DNA of 64,000 nucleotides from Chara braunii (lineage: Eukaryota; Streptophyta; Charophyceae; Charales; Characeae): NCBI GenBank assembly GCA_003427395.1, contig BFEA01000024.1, positions 1,859,164 to 1,923,163 of the forward strand. The letters are read 5' to 3'. Made by a program: the position numbers and the translations under genes. A model generated the notes under the pieces. The model was not told where the DNA came from and did not search any database. It was given only the letters and a program-made list of their open reading frames with translations. Positions 44,816 to 53,793 of the stretch are shown one piece after another. The stretch's first letter is position 1. Each line of letters starts with the position of its first letter.

Positions 44816-45430
44816 ATCCTCTCAGGAACCAGTTTTTTGCAACCCTGTGGCGCTGCGTGGACCCCACTGTAGCTAGATATTGAACCGACAAGCCCCACAC
44901 AGAAGAGCATGTGCTGCCCACCTGTTCAGAAACTGGGGCAAGCAGGCAGGCAGGTGCCCACACACATGCAGAATGCAGACTGTGCTGCTGCCACTTCAGC
45001 TACATCCCTAAAACATGAACTTTTCTTATCCTTGGAGCATGCACTTTTTTTTTTTTTTTTTTTTTTTTGAGCATGCACTTTTGCCATAAAGAAAGAAAGG
45101 CACACGACCGTTTCCTTTCTCGTTCTTGTTCTTGATTACAAGGGAAAACCATTCTTTTTCTTTTTTTTTTTTGGTGCTTTCTGTTCTTGAGGGGGAAAAA
45201 ATCCTTGCCTCTTTACGAGAAGACGAATCTTTCATCTGACATACGAGAGGCCTAATTACACACAAGACAGGACATAGGCTTGGGCTCTACTGGTGGCTCT
45301 TCAGAGAATTTTCTTACGTAACATAAGTGTGGTCAAGAACAAGTAAAAGGTCGTCGGGCTCCACCTACCTACCAGGCTGGATGGGATATTACAAAAATCA
45401 TGCCCCATGACCAGCGTGCCTCCGTGAGAA
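44816..45430. other. No gene recognised; homopolymer runs
   Basis: Mixed sequence with a T-run at 45047-45068 and another at 45158-45172. Frames are short, and I see no RNA gene in this part. Confidence 0.5.
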
Positions 45431-45432
45431 AT

Positions 45433-45446
45433 GTTCTGCAATCCGT

Positions 45447-45478
<32 letters not shown>

Positions 45479-45514
45479 GAAAAAAAAAAAAAAAAAAAAA
45501 AAAAGTTCTGCAAT
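45433..45514. repeat. Target-site duplication of the U6 retropseudogene
   Basis: The 10-bp repeat GTTCTGCAAT occurs immediately before the U6-like sequence and immediately after its poly(A). The first copy overlaps the U6 start by two bases. Confidence 0.88.
45441..45504 (+). pseudogene. U6 snRNA retropseudogene with poly(A), truncated
   Basis: The stretch 45441-45479 matches the central part of U6 spliceosomal RNA: AAAATTGGAACGATACAGAG followed by AAGATTAGCATG. Only isolated differences are seen. It lacks the U6 5' stem and everything after GCATG, and is followed by 25 A residues. The direct repeat GTTCTGCAAT flanks it at 45433-45442 and 45505-45514. This is a LINE-type retroposed copy and not a U6 gene; no upstream element is expected or seen. 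Confidence 0.93.
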
Positions 45515-46034
45515 TCGACCACAACCGCAGTACAATGCATTACAGGGGCGTTCAGGAACATCGTGGCCAAATAGGCCTTGTCGCGCTGTCTCTTTTCTGA
45601 GGAACAGCTAAGCAGCGGTGAGATGCGCTCCGAGTTGCTAAACTGAAAACATCGTGAACAGGGGCGTGGACAGCGTGAGGAAAAAAATAAGGACAGTGGA
45701 GCCTCACACACTTTTGAGGAAGATCCCTGAAGTAAGCCAGTGGAGCACAGGCCATAGACGGTTCAAGCCACCACTACCCAGCCCAGCTATCCTGCGTGCG
45801 CTCGCCAGTAAGCCCACTGCTGCGGAAAGGCTCAGCCTAGAGACCAAAAGGTCCAAAACAGCTGGCGACACCAAGTAGGCCTTGCGCACGTGACGGTTCA
45901 GAATGTGAGGGTGGGCCAGAACCCGCATTGGAGAAAGGTTTTTCTTTCTTTAGTAGAACGAGTATCTCCCGCTATAACTCGGGAAGATGCAGCGCCGTAA
46001 CTTTTTTTTTCTTTTCTGCATGTCGAGGGCAGCG

Positions 46035-46037
<3 letters not shown>

Positions 46038-46069
<32 letters not shown>

Positions 46070-46171
46070 GGCTCTCTCGTGCGCACGAGAGCAGCGTCGC
46101 TCTCTCTCTCTCTGCCGTGTGCTTCCATTCACACCCGTGGCGAAAATGAAACCGGGTTCGCGCCCCATGGT

Positions 46172-46232
<61 letters not shown>

Positions 46233-46289
46233 GGTGTGCATGAAGAGCCAGAGTTCCATGGTGAATTGGTAGGTTTGCGCCCCATGGTG

Positions 46290-46343
<54 letters not shown>

Positions 46344-46345
46344 GT
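46038..46345. repeat. (CT)n clusters with CCATGG-like spacers
   Basis: CT runs (46038-46052, 46099-46112, 46176-46230, 46291-46331) and a CA run alternate with similar spacers of the type GCGCCCCATGGTGA and CAGAGTTCCATGG. This gives a compound microsatellite whose frames encode Ser-Leu or Arg-Glu runs. Confidence 0.88.
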
Positions 46346-46520
46346 GTGAACAGCCAGAGTTCCATGGCGAATTCTCTCGCCCCCATCCCCTTCTCTCTCC
46401 CCTGTGTGGGGCCGCTCTGCACTTGTATTCGAACATGAGGGCCCGCCCACGATGCACGCCGCCCCCTTCTTCAATCCATAAAAAGAAAATGCGCGCCCCA
46501 ACGCTGACTGCCAAAAGAAA

Positions 46521-46700
46521 GTGTGCGGCCCTAAACCCAACGTGCCTCCGCCGCAGCGCACCAGCCTCCGGACCCTAGTGGACCGTAAAAAAAAATCTCT
46601 GCACTTTTCTAGGGTTTCCCTTGCGCCCGCGCCTTGCCCCCGACCATTTTCCCAACACAGGGAGCCCGGGCTCGTGGATAAAGAGTATATATATATATAT
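46521..46700 (+). repeat. Repeat R1, copy 1
   Basis: CTAAACCCAACGTGCCTCCG, CACCAGCCTCCGGACCC, an A-run, GGGTTTCCCTTGCGCCCGCG, CATTTTCCCAACACAGGGAG and a terminal (TA)n. The same order occurs at 52029-52198 and 52199-52388. Confidence 0.85.
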
Positions 46701-46875
46701 ACTACAAACTAAAAGGAGCGCACTTTGCGAAACAAAGAATAAAAACAAAAAACGGGCCTATTGCAAAAATAAAAACAAAAACAAAAAGAAAAAGCAAGGG
46801 CAGACTGAAACCATTAAATTTCTCATTCTTCTTTGAACTCCACGTCCACTGTGCCTCTCACGTGCATATATATAT

Positions 46876-46960
46876 ACACAGCCCCTCGTTTGTTGTCCTC
46901 TTCTCTCTCTCTGCCTATGGTTTACCGGGCAGTTCTGTTTGTGACGATATATATATGTGA
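46876..46960 (+). repeat. Ribozyme-associated repeat, copy A
   Basis: ACAGCCCCTCGTTTGTTGTC, a CT-rich stretch, GGTTTACCGGGCAGTTCTG and TGACGATATATATA. The same block follows the hammerhead-like motif at 47099-47190 and 52983-53065. Here the ribozyme part is missing and replaced by TATATATA. Confidence 0.8.
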
Positions 46961-47022
46961 CAGACCTTTCTTTGTTTCGTGGATGTTTTGCTGGCTTGTG
47001 ATGGGGTGTGAGCCGACAGTGT

Positions 47023-47059
47023 GACAAACTGTTTCGTCGGAGTTTCACCGACTCATCAG
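47023..47059 (-). ncRNA. Hammerhead ribozyme core (minus strand)
   Basis: On the minus strand the conserved CUGAUGA (47059-47053) is followed by stem II GUCGG/CCGAC with a 7-nt loop, then GAA. Stem III is ACA/UGU with a GUU loop, and the cleavage-site C is at 47023. Every catalytic-core position of the hammerhead is present (CUGAUGA, stem II closing G-C, GAAA, UH). A convincing stem I is not evident, so activity on its own is doubtful. Short stem III hammerheads of this kind often act as dimers, for example in plant retrozymes. Confidence 0.75.
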
Positions 47060-47063
47060 GAGG

Positions 47064-47098
47064 CTGATATATATGAAACTCCGACGAAACAGTTTGTC
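47064..47098 (+). ncRNA. Decayed hammerhead-like motif (plus strand)
   Basis: CTGAT is followed by an ATATAT stretch where the first half of stem II should be. GAAACTCCGACGAAACAGTT and TGTC then match the minus-strand copy. Together the two form a 27-bp perfect inverted repeat (47021-47047 and 47074-47100). Stem II cannot form here, so it should be inactive. Confidence 0.7.
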
Positions 47099-47190
47099 AC
47101 AGCCCCTCGTTTGTTGTCCTCTTCTCCCTCTCTGCCTACGGTTTACCGGGCAGTTCTATTTGACGATATATATATATATATATATATATA
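47099..47190 (+). repeat. Ribozyme-associated repeat, copy B
   Basis: ACAGCCCCTCGTTTGTTGTC starts exactly at the predicted cleavage site (after 47098). It continues through GGTTTACCGGGCAGTTCTAT to TTGACGATATATATA and a (TA)n tract interrupted at 47191 by a MITE. Confidence 0.8.
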
Positions 47191-47255
47191 GGGTTACCTG
47201 ACCGAACGTTCGGGGGCCGAACACCTCCAGGTTCGGCCCCCGCCAAAAAATATTT

Positions 47256-47610
47256 CGGGGCCTAAAAATAACTTTTTTTTTCTGAATTGTTTTTTGTGAG
47301 TTCTCTATGATGTAACCTACACGCCTATAAATTATTTTGAAGCCATTCTGCTAAGCCAAAAAAACATTAAAAATCGTCGAAGATGGGGGTGTCAAAACGT
47401 GCTCGCCCACTCACTATTTTGTTTTTTTTTCACTTTTAACTTTTTGTTTTCACTTTATTTCGGGGCCTAAAAACTTTTATTATTTTTTGAACAATTTTTA
47501 ATGAGTTATTGATTATGCAAACTATATATCTGTAAATTTTCAGGGCATTTGTCAATGCCAAAAAATAATTAAAAATCGGCAAAGATGGCGGTGTCGAAAA
47601 GGTGCTGCAC
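47256..47610. repeat. Tandem duplication inside the MITE, period about 205 bp
   Basis: TTTCGGGGCCTAAAAA starts two parallel segments (47253 and 47458). Each continues through a TTTTTTGAA...TTTTTNNTGAGTT part and ends in TTAAAAATCG-CNAAGATGG-GGTGTC-AAA, about 160 bp later. Confidence 0.8.
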
Positions 47611-47701
47611 ACTCACTCATTTTAATTCTCTTTTTATTTTTTCTTATTTTTATCATAGTGTTTATTTTCTGTATTGGATTTTTAATTCAAATTTGGTAAA
47701 G

Positions 47702-48010
47702 NNNNNNNNNNNNNNNNNNNNNNNNNNNNNNNNNNNNNNNNNNNNNNNNNNNNNNNNNNNNNNNNNNNNNNNNNNNNNNNNNNNNNNNNNNNNNNNNNNN
47801 NNNNNNNNNNNNNNNNNNNNNNNNNNNNNNNNNNNNNNNNNNNNNNNNNNNNNNNNNNNNNNNNNNNNNNNNNNNNNNNNNNNNNNNNNNNNNNNNNNNN
47901 NNNNNNNNNNNNNNNNNNNNNNNNNNNNNNNNNNNNNNNNNNNNNNNNNNNNNNNNNNNNNNNNNNNNNNNNNNNNNNNNNNNNNNNNNNNNNNNNNNNN
48001 NNNNNNNNNN
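47702..48010. other. Assembly gap (309 N)
   Basis: A run of 309 undetermined bases. The reading frames through it are meaningless. Confidence 1.
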
Positions 48011-48092
48011 CCCGAAGGGGTCCCATACGTTCGGGCGTTCGGGTTCGGGCGTTCGGCCCGTCCCGAACGCTGGTAAACCTATATATATATAT

Positions 48093-48114
48093 GTGACGAT
48101 ATATATATCGTCAC
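48093..48114. repeat. 22-bp perfect palindrome GTGACGAT...ATCGTCAC
   Basis: This palindrome follows the MITE. It resembles the end of the ribozyme-associated repeat (GTGACGATATATATA), so it is probably the rest of that repeat beyond the MITE insertion. Confidence 0.7.
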
Positions 48115-48477
48115 AAAGTTATCAGAGCGCAAAGGCGAAAAGAAAACAGAAAGAAAACAAAGAAAAATAAATTCATTTTTTATCTTCTTCCTTACAACTC
48201 CCCCTGTTCAGAACCTCTTGGGTACAAGGCCGCCCACGTGGATGTAGGTTGAGCGGCGGCTGCCCCCACCCCCGTGTGTCATATCGACTCACTTTCACAC
48301 AGCCAAAAGGCAAAGAGGCAAAGAAAAGAGGGAGGGAACAGCCAAATACAACAAAACAGGGGGCAACAAGCACCAGCACCAAAAACTGATCCTAGATGAC
48401 ATGTCCCACATGCAAGCACCACCTCCTTCACTGTTAGACCACGCCCTGCGTGGTGGCGCAGCCTGGGGCGTGGGCGC

Positions 48478-49262
48478 AGAAGCCGTGCTGACGCAATTGT
48501 TCTTGTCTTGCCGTGCTGCTGCAGCGACTTCTGGCATTAGATCAGAGTCTAAGCAGCAGTGCCCAGATACCGGTATCCAGCATCAACAAGGGCCGAACAT
48601 AGCATAAACATAGCACATCGTGACATAGCACAAGCATAACATAGCATAATAATAGCATACAGAACACTCAAACATAGCATAAACACAGCGGCACCCAGGC
48701 ACCGCAAGGGTTGAACATAGCATAAACATAGCATGTACACAGTGCCACCCGGGGCTGAACATGGCATAAACATAGCACATGATGAGATAGCACAATGACG
48801 GCATAAACAAGGCTTGACTGGCGCATATACATAGCACAGACAACGGCCCTGCAGGACAGCCGACGCAATTTTTCTGTCTTGCTGTGCTGCTGCAGCGACT
48901 CCTGGCATCAGATCAGAGGCTAAGCAGCAGTGTCCAGATACTGGTAACTAGCATAAACAAGGGTCGAACATAGCATAAACATAGCATATCGCGACATAGC
49001 AGAAGCATAACATAGCATAATAATAGCATACAGAGCACTCAAACATAGCATCACAGCTCATTCTTTGGGAGCCTGGCCAGTTTCCCGATAACATGGCAAA
49101 AACACAGCGGAAACAAGGGTTGAGCATAGCACAAACATAGCATGCACATAGTGCCACCAGGGGCCGAACATGGCACAAACATAGCACATGATGAGATAGC
49201 ACAAGGACGGCATAAACAAGGCTTGACTGGTGAATATACATAGCACAGACAACGGCCCTGCA
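48478..49262. repeat. Two-unit tandem repeat rich in CATAGCATAAACATAGCAC
   Basis: Two units with a period near 372 bp begin at GACGCAATT (48490 and 48862). They share CTGTCTTGCTGTGCTGCTGC-like text, AACATAGCATAAACATAGCA and GGCATAAACAAGGCTTGACT. Within each, the words CATAGCA and ATAAACA recur many times. The minus frames (Cys/Tyr/Met-rich) are artefacts. Confidence 0.85.
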
Positions 49263-49271
49263 GACATCTGT

Positions 49272-49370
49272 TCAAATGGGAATGGTACAGAGAAGATTAG
49301 CATGGTCCCTGCATTTTCAAGGATGACACGCATAAATCATGAAATGGTCCAAATCCCCAAAAAAAAAAAA
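49272..49370 (+). pseudogene. U6 snRNA retropseudogene with poly(A), near full length
   Basis: The sequence runs from TCAAATGGGAATGGTACAGAG through AAGATTAGCATGGTCCCTGC and AAGGATGACACGCATAAATC to GAAATGGTCCAAATCCCC. This is U6 RNA from its central region to its 3' end, with point changes and a small insertion (TTTT at 49315). The 5' stem-loop is missing. Twelve A residues follow (49359-49370). No clear flanking duplication was found. It interrupts the end of the CATAGCA repeat. Confidence 0.92.
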
Positions 49371-49903
49371 GAACAAGCAAGGATCGCACAGAGCATAAAC
49401 ATACACCAACCATAGCATAGACCTAGCACGAAGATATCAGGATTATGGTTCATTCGTCGCAAAACATAGCACAAACATAATACAAGCCTAGCATATATTA
49501 ATGGCAAGCTCTGTGATGACCTGTGGTAATGACGAGCATGATGTAATTCGGAATATAGAAGATTTTATTCAAGGTTTGAACACAATATTTTAGATCAAAT
49601 TTTGTGAATAAAAAAGAAGACTTACTAATTCATTAATATAATTTACACATTGTAGAATTCCCAAGCCGAAACTGGCATTGAACTTTTGGTCGGGCATATG
49701 TTCTGGTGCTTGGCGTCTGGCTCTGTTTGAGTTTGCTTTGTTCAGCCATCTTTGCATTACTATGTTCTCCCCCAGAATACAACATCTTTGCATTATGATT
49801 GCATCTAATTCATGATCAGGGTGTGTTGTGTTCAGGAAGGAAAAGTGCAGTGTGCTTTTGCTCTAAGCAATTGAGTTCACTCTCTTTGAGATTGACTGAC
49901 TTA

Positions 49904-50345
<442 letters not shown>

Positions 50346-50399
50346 TTGCTGTTTTTGATTCATAGGCATAGCATAGGCACAGAGCATAGGCATAGCACA

Positions 50400-50985
50400 T
50401 GCATCTTTCTTGTAGAAGAGCGTCCAGCCTGAGTATGGTCGGCGTTCAAAGTTTAGTGTTAAACTGGCATGCATCTTTCTTGTATTGGGTTGATTGGCTT
50501 GCGTAGTTGGGGAGTTGGGAGTGCAATAATGAAGTGAAGTTTTGGGGGGGAAAAAAGGGCGAAAAAAGATCACGGATTATGTTAGTTCAAATTTTTGCCA
50601 TTATCCAGCAGGCATGCTATTGAGGAGGTCTTGGGTTCAATCTGTATCGGCTTCATGTTACTTTCTTGGGCAAGTTTGGTGTCTGTCATCTGGCATTGAG
50701 CAAAGACTGTTGATGTTGGTGGGTGTAGCTTTCGCATGTTTCTTTTTTGGAGGCTTGAGGATGGATGTGGCTGCCAGGGGGTTTCTTGTAACATTATAAT
50801 CATTATGACAATATAAAAAGGGTTGAAAGGCAGTAGAAGAAGATGGCGTCTCCAAATCTCAGAGCTTAGAGGCTCAGCGACCAGTGACGGGTTGGTGAGG
50901 TCGCCCGTGTGGACGGTAGTCGGCGTCGTGTGTGTCAGTTTCCTTTTTGGGGAAAGAGGGGGGGAGCTGTGGGGAGAAGTTGGTC
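50400..50985. other. No gene recognised
   Basis: Unique-looking sequence with a 23-bp direct repeat (GCATCTTTCTTGTA at 50401 and 50471). I see no domain in any frame. Confidence 0.5.
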
Positions 50986-50987
50986 TA

Positions 50988-51250
50988 CATGTGCAAAATG
51001 AGACTGAATCCACAGCTAGAACATGGAAAGATACGTTGTCATCTTTTTTGTCTTTTGTGCATGTGGAGGAAAGAAAAGAGAAGTTGAACAGCCGTTTTTT
51101 TTTTGGGGGTTTCGATTTTTTTGTCTTTTTTGCCTCGCTCCACTGCTCTCGACATGCACAAAAGACAAAAATCACGATGGTGTATCTTTCCATGTTCTAA
51201 GGGAGGATTCATTCTGGTTTTGCACATTTCGAGAGTAGTGGAGCGAGGCC
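50988..51250. mobile_element. MITE (51132-51250) plus an inverted partial copy (50988-51065)
   Basis: The complete copy has 21-bp terminal repeats with one mismatch (GCCTCGCTCCACTGCTCTCG start; reverse at 51229-51249) around a minus core motif, and is homologous to 44694-44815. The partial copy upstream reads TGTGCAAAATGAGACTGAAT and CTAGAACATGGAAAGATACG in plus orientation and lacks the terminal repeats. Confidence 0.82.
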
Positions 51251-51260
51251 CAATAGAGCT

Positions 51261-51302
51261 GAGAAACCAACGAGGATTCCCTTGGTAGCGGCGAGCGAAC
51301 CG
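51261..51302 (+). pseudogene. 25S rRNA fragment
   Basis: GAGAAACCAACGAGGATTCC followed by CTTGGTAGCGGCGAGCGAAC matches the highly conserved 5' part of large-subunit rRNA (plant-type AGAAACTAACAAGGATTCCC..TAGTAACGGCGAGCG) with a few changes. It is only about 42 bp long, is directly followed by 14 bp and a T-run (51311-51323), and lies next to a MITE. It is a stray piece, not an rRNA gene. Confidence 0.82.
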
Positions 51303-51599
51303 CCTGGCCGTTTTTTTTTTTTTCTGAGGCCTATAACCATAACCAATCCCGGCCCCTTACCCGAAGAAGAAAGACGAGACGCCGCCCGCCAGAAACGTCC
51401 AATGACCTCCGCAACCTGCCGCTGGTTGCTTAGCCTCCAAGCTTTGGCGCGACCGCTCGGCCTACCGGTCGTTTTTACGTCGCCGACCGCACCTTTCGAC
51501 GACACCTGTCGACGCCCTTTAAACCCCGATAAACTGTCGTAGACTTTCCCAGAACGGAAACCCGCGCTACACGACAAAAGACCGACCAGGTAAGGCGCA

Positions 51600-52028
51600 G
51601 CCTTTGGCTGCGAATAGGCCAAACGACAGGACAACACCACCCAGGACAAAACTCTTGTCTGCAAAAAAACTATATACAGCAGATGGCCTTGTTCGTCATC
51701 AAGCCGTCGGTATTCCCATTCCTAAACCATTCATGCTCTCATAGGCCGAACAACAAAAAAAAACGGATGACTGGTCCCACATGAAAGCACCGCTACACTC
51801 GCCAAAATAGACCGAACAACGGGACAAAACCAACCGGGATGCAGACAAGGGTGCCAAAAAACAAACATAACAGATCCTAGATGCCAAGTCCCATGCAAGC
51901 ACCGGCCCCTACTTCACAGGCCAAACGACGGGACAATGACCAACCAGGATAGCAATCAACACCCTTGCCTGCAAAAAAAGCTATATAAAGACAATCCCAG
52001 ATGACGATTCCCACCTAAAAGTGTGCAG
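51600..52028. repeat. Three diverged repeats with TATATA boxes
   Basis: Units near 51615, 51810 and 51920 share GGCCAAACGACNGGACAA, CCACCCAGGA or CCAACCAGGAT, CTTGTCTGCAAAAAAA and CTATATACA or CTATATAAAG. Related text (GATCCTAGATGACATGTCCC) occurs at 48389-48410. They look like tandem promoter-like pieces, but I see no transcript. Confidence 0.6.
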
Positions 52029-52390
52029 CCCTAAACCCAATGTGCCTCCGCCGCAGCCCACCAGCCTCCGGACCCGTGTGGAGAACAAAAAAAAATCTCT
52101 GCATTTTTTGCGGGTTTCCCTTGGGCCCGCACAGGGAGACCGGGCTCGCGGGAGCGTAACACGAGACGCGAGACCCGCTGTTCCCTTTATGTGCGACCCT
52201 AAACCCAACGTGCCTTCGCGCAGCTCACCAGGCTTCGGACCCGCGTGGACGAAAAAAAATCTCGGCACTTTTTGCGGGTTTCCCTTGGGCCCGCGCCTTG
52301 CTCCGGACCATTTTCCCAACACCGGGAGTCTGGGCTCGCGGGAGCGTCACGCGAGACCCACTGTTCCATTTACAAGAGTATATATATAGA
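52029..52390 (+). repeat. Repeat R1, copies 2 and 3 in tandem
   Basis: Two tandem units with a period near 170 bp carry CTAAACCCAAYGTGCCTYCG, GGACCCGTGTGG or GGACCCGCGTGG, an A-run, TTTTTGCGGGTTTCCCTTGG and a CGCGGGAGCGT end. The last unit ends with (TA)n, as does copy 1 at 46521. Confidence 0.85.
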
Positions 52391-52399
52391 AGAGGGCCC

Positions 52400-52945
52400 A
52401 ATCCCTGTTGACTCAGGCTTCCTGCAATCGGGAGACCACACCCGGTACCCAGTCATTACAGTCCCCCCCATGGGTCTTTCAGGATTGCCCTTACTTCCTA
52501 CCCTCCTTTAGTCCCGACCACTGCCCCCCCCCCTCCCCACCGCCCCCTTGTTTTTCACCTGCGAGTATAATTCGCATTATTTTGGCCTTTCTTAAACTGC
52601 TTTTGTACTGCATCCTTCTGGCCCATATCAATCCCCACTTCCCTGTCCTTATCATTGTTATTTCGTATCACAGCTCCGTGCTGCCTTATGCAGTTCCTAA
52701 GTTATCCCTTTCTCATATCACTGTTGCAAGGTTTACCTGCTCGTACAGTTCCTGCTTCCGACTTCTCCAAAGTTCAAGTTCCAGTTCCTGTTCCCACTTT
52801 CTGCAGCTAATCTTCCTGTGCTTTTCAAGTTAGCCTTCCTAATTACCTATCTTGCCTACGTCCTATCATGCCTACATCCCACTTTCCCATTCCTCATCCA
52901 CCAGCACGCCTTTCCGCCCTTGTTCCCTCAACAATTTTTTTTTTA
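52400..52945. other. No gene recognised, pyrimidine-rich
   Basis: A 141-codon frame (52408-52833) is Ser/Leu/Cys-rich and follows from the C/T composition. I do not regard it as coding. Confidence 0.5.
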
Positions 52946-52948
52946 TAT

Positions 52949-52982
52949 ATGAGTCGGTGAAACTCCGACGAAACAGTTTGTC
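52949..52982 (+). ncRNA. Hammerhead-like motif, third copy (plus)
   Basis: ATGAGTCGGTGAAACTCCGA followed by CGAAACAGTTTGTC keeps stem II, GAA, stem III and the cleavage C. Three of the seven CUGAUGA positions are lost into an upstream TATATAT run. It is followed by the ACAGCCCCTCG repeat block exactly as at 47099. Confidence 0.7.
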
Positions 52983-53065
52983 ACAGCCCCTCGTTTGTTG
53001 TCCTCTTCTCCCTCTCTGCCTACGGTTTACCGGGCAGTTCTATTTGACGATATATATATATATAT
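52983..53065 (+). repeat. Ribozyme-associated repeat, copy C
   Basis: The block is nearly identical to 47099-47178, from ACAGCCCCTCGTTTGTTGTC to TTGACGATATATATA. It ends at the tail of the inverted LINE-3. Confidence 0.82.
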
Positions 53066-53426
53066 TTTTAAACACCCTAAGATGATGCTAGGGTAGCTGA
53101 TGCGAGCAGACTACCCTAGCATCCCTTTGGGGGCTCCGTCTATTTGTGGGGAGCGGCACCTGCTGGAAACCGAGTCCAGCGTCCCTTTCATTTGCATCAA
53201 CAGAATTTGACGACCGTTTCAGTGACTATTCCTGATACTACACCCTTCTTCCAGGAGTACCCCGAGAGAGCCTGTCCTGGCTTTTGCTGAACTTGACCTC
53301 TTCACCCGAAATGGGGCGCCTGATATGTCCTTTCCTTACTAGCCTTTTCAACAGTTAAATGAGAGTGCAGTTCAGAAAGACTTAAACCTTTGTTCCCCTT
53401 ACCTCTTCAAGTGTATCCCTTCCGTA

Positions 53427-53660
53427 CTATGACATTGGGACCAAGGCATTCTGGGGTAATGTAAAGAGACATGGGAACTCTTGAGCGGGGCGGAGCGGAA
53501 TTGAGGGATCCACCAAGGTCCAGTCATTGAATTTCAACTTGTAGTTCCTAATGAGGTCCTGTCCCTCTCCCATTTCAGCTCCCTCCCAATCCACTCTCCC
53601 TATTTTTCCCCCTTTCCCCCCCCCCCAGCCAGTTGGTGCTGAATTTTTGGAAGGTTTCAA
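53427..53660 (-). pseudogene. LINE-3 ORF2 C-terminus
   Basis: The minus frame reads TGWGGGKGGKIGRVDWEG and YKLKFNDWTLVDPSIPLRPA, matching LINE-2 TDWVGGEREGWIAKVEW and YHLSFKDWINIKPSFPLRPA. It is separated from the upstream zf-RVT part by about 1.1 kb of foreign sequence. Confidence 0.88.
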
Positions 53661-53793
53661 TAATTTCAGTTTTAGATGAGTTGAATCAAATTTTTTCTTT
53701 CAGATTGGTCCATTGATCGTGAATGTGAGTTTGAATTTGCTATTTTATGCTGTCGGTGAATTCCGGACCATCTAATCTAGTGTCTTCCCTTTC

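Larger units (their letters stand above)
47191..48079. mobile_element. TA-flanked MITE containing the assembly gap
   Basis: The left end GGGTTACCTGACCGAACGTT and right end GTTCGGCCCGTCCCGAACG...GGTAAACC form imperfect inverted repeats with shared CGTTCGGG and GGGCCGAAC blocks. Both ends abut TATATA, as for Tc1/mariner-type TA target sites. A G/C hairpin with an 11-bp stem (GGGGGCCGAAC/GTTCGGCCCCC) lies at 47212-47241. No ORF is seen, but part is unsequenced. Confidence 0.7.

Noticed and set aside
47585-48076. Frames across the N run
   Set aside because: They consist mostly of undetermined residues.
48590-49262. CRISPR-like direct repeats
   Set aside because: Repeats are irregular, contiguous words without fixed-length unique spacers, in a eukaryotic context with no cas genes.
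48549-49333. Cys/Tyr/Met-rich minus frames resembling a small secreted repeat protein
   Set aside because: They arise from the CATAGCATAAACATAGCAC tandem repeat. The frames shift between units and are interrupted by the U6 pseudogene.
51770-51790. Plant snRNA upstream sequence element (GTCCCACAT)
   Set aside because: There is no TATA box at the required distance and no snRNA downstream. The word is part of a local repeat.
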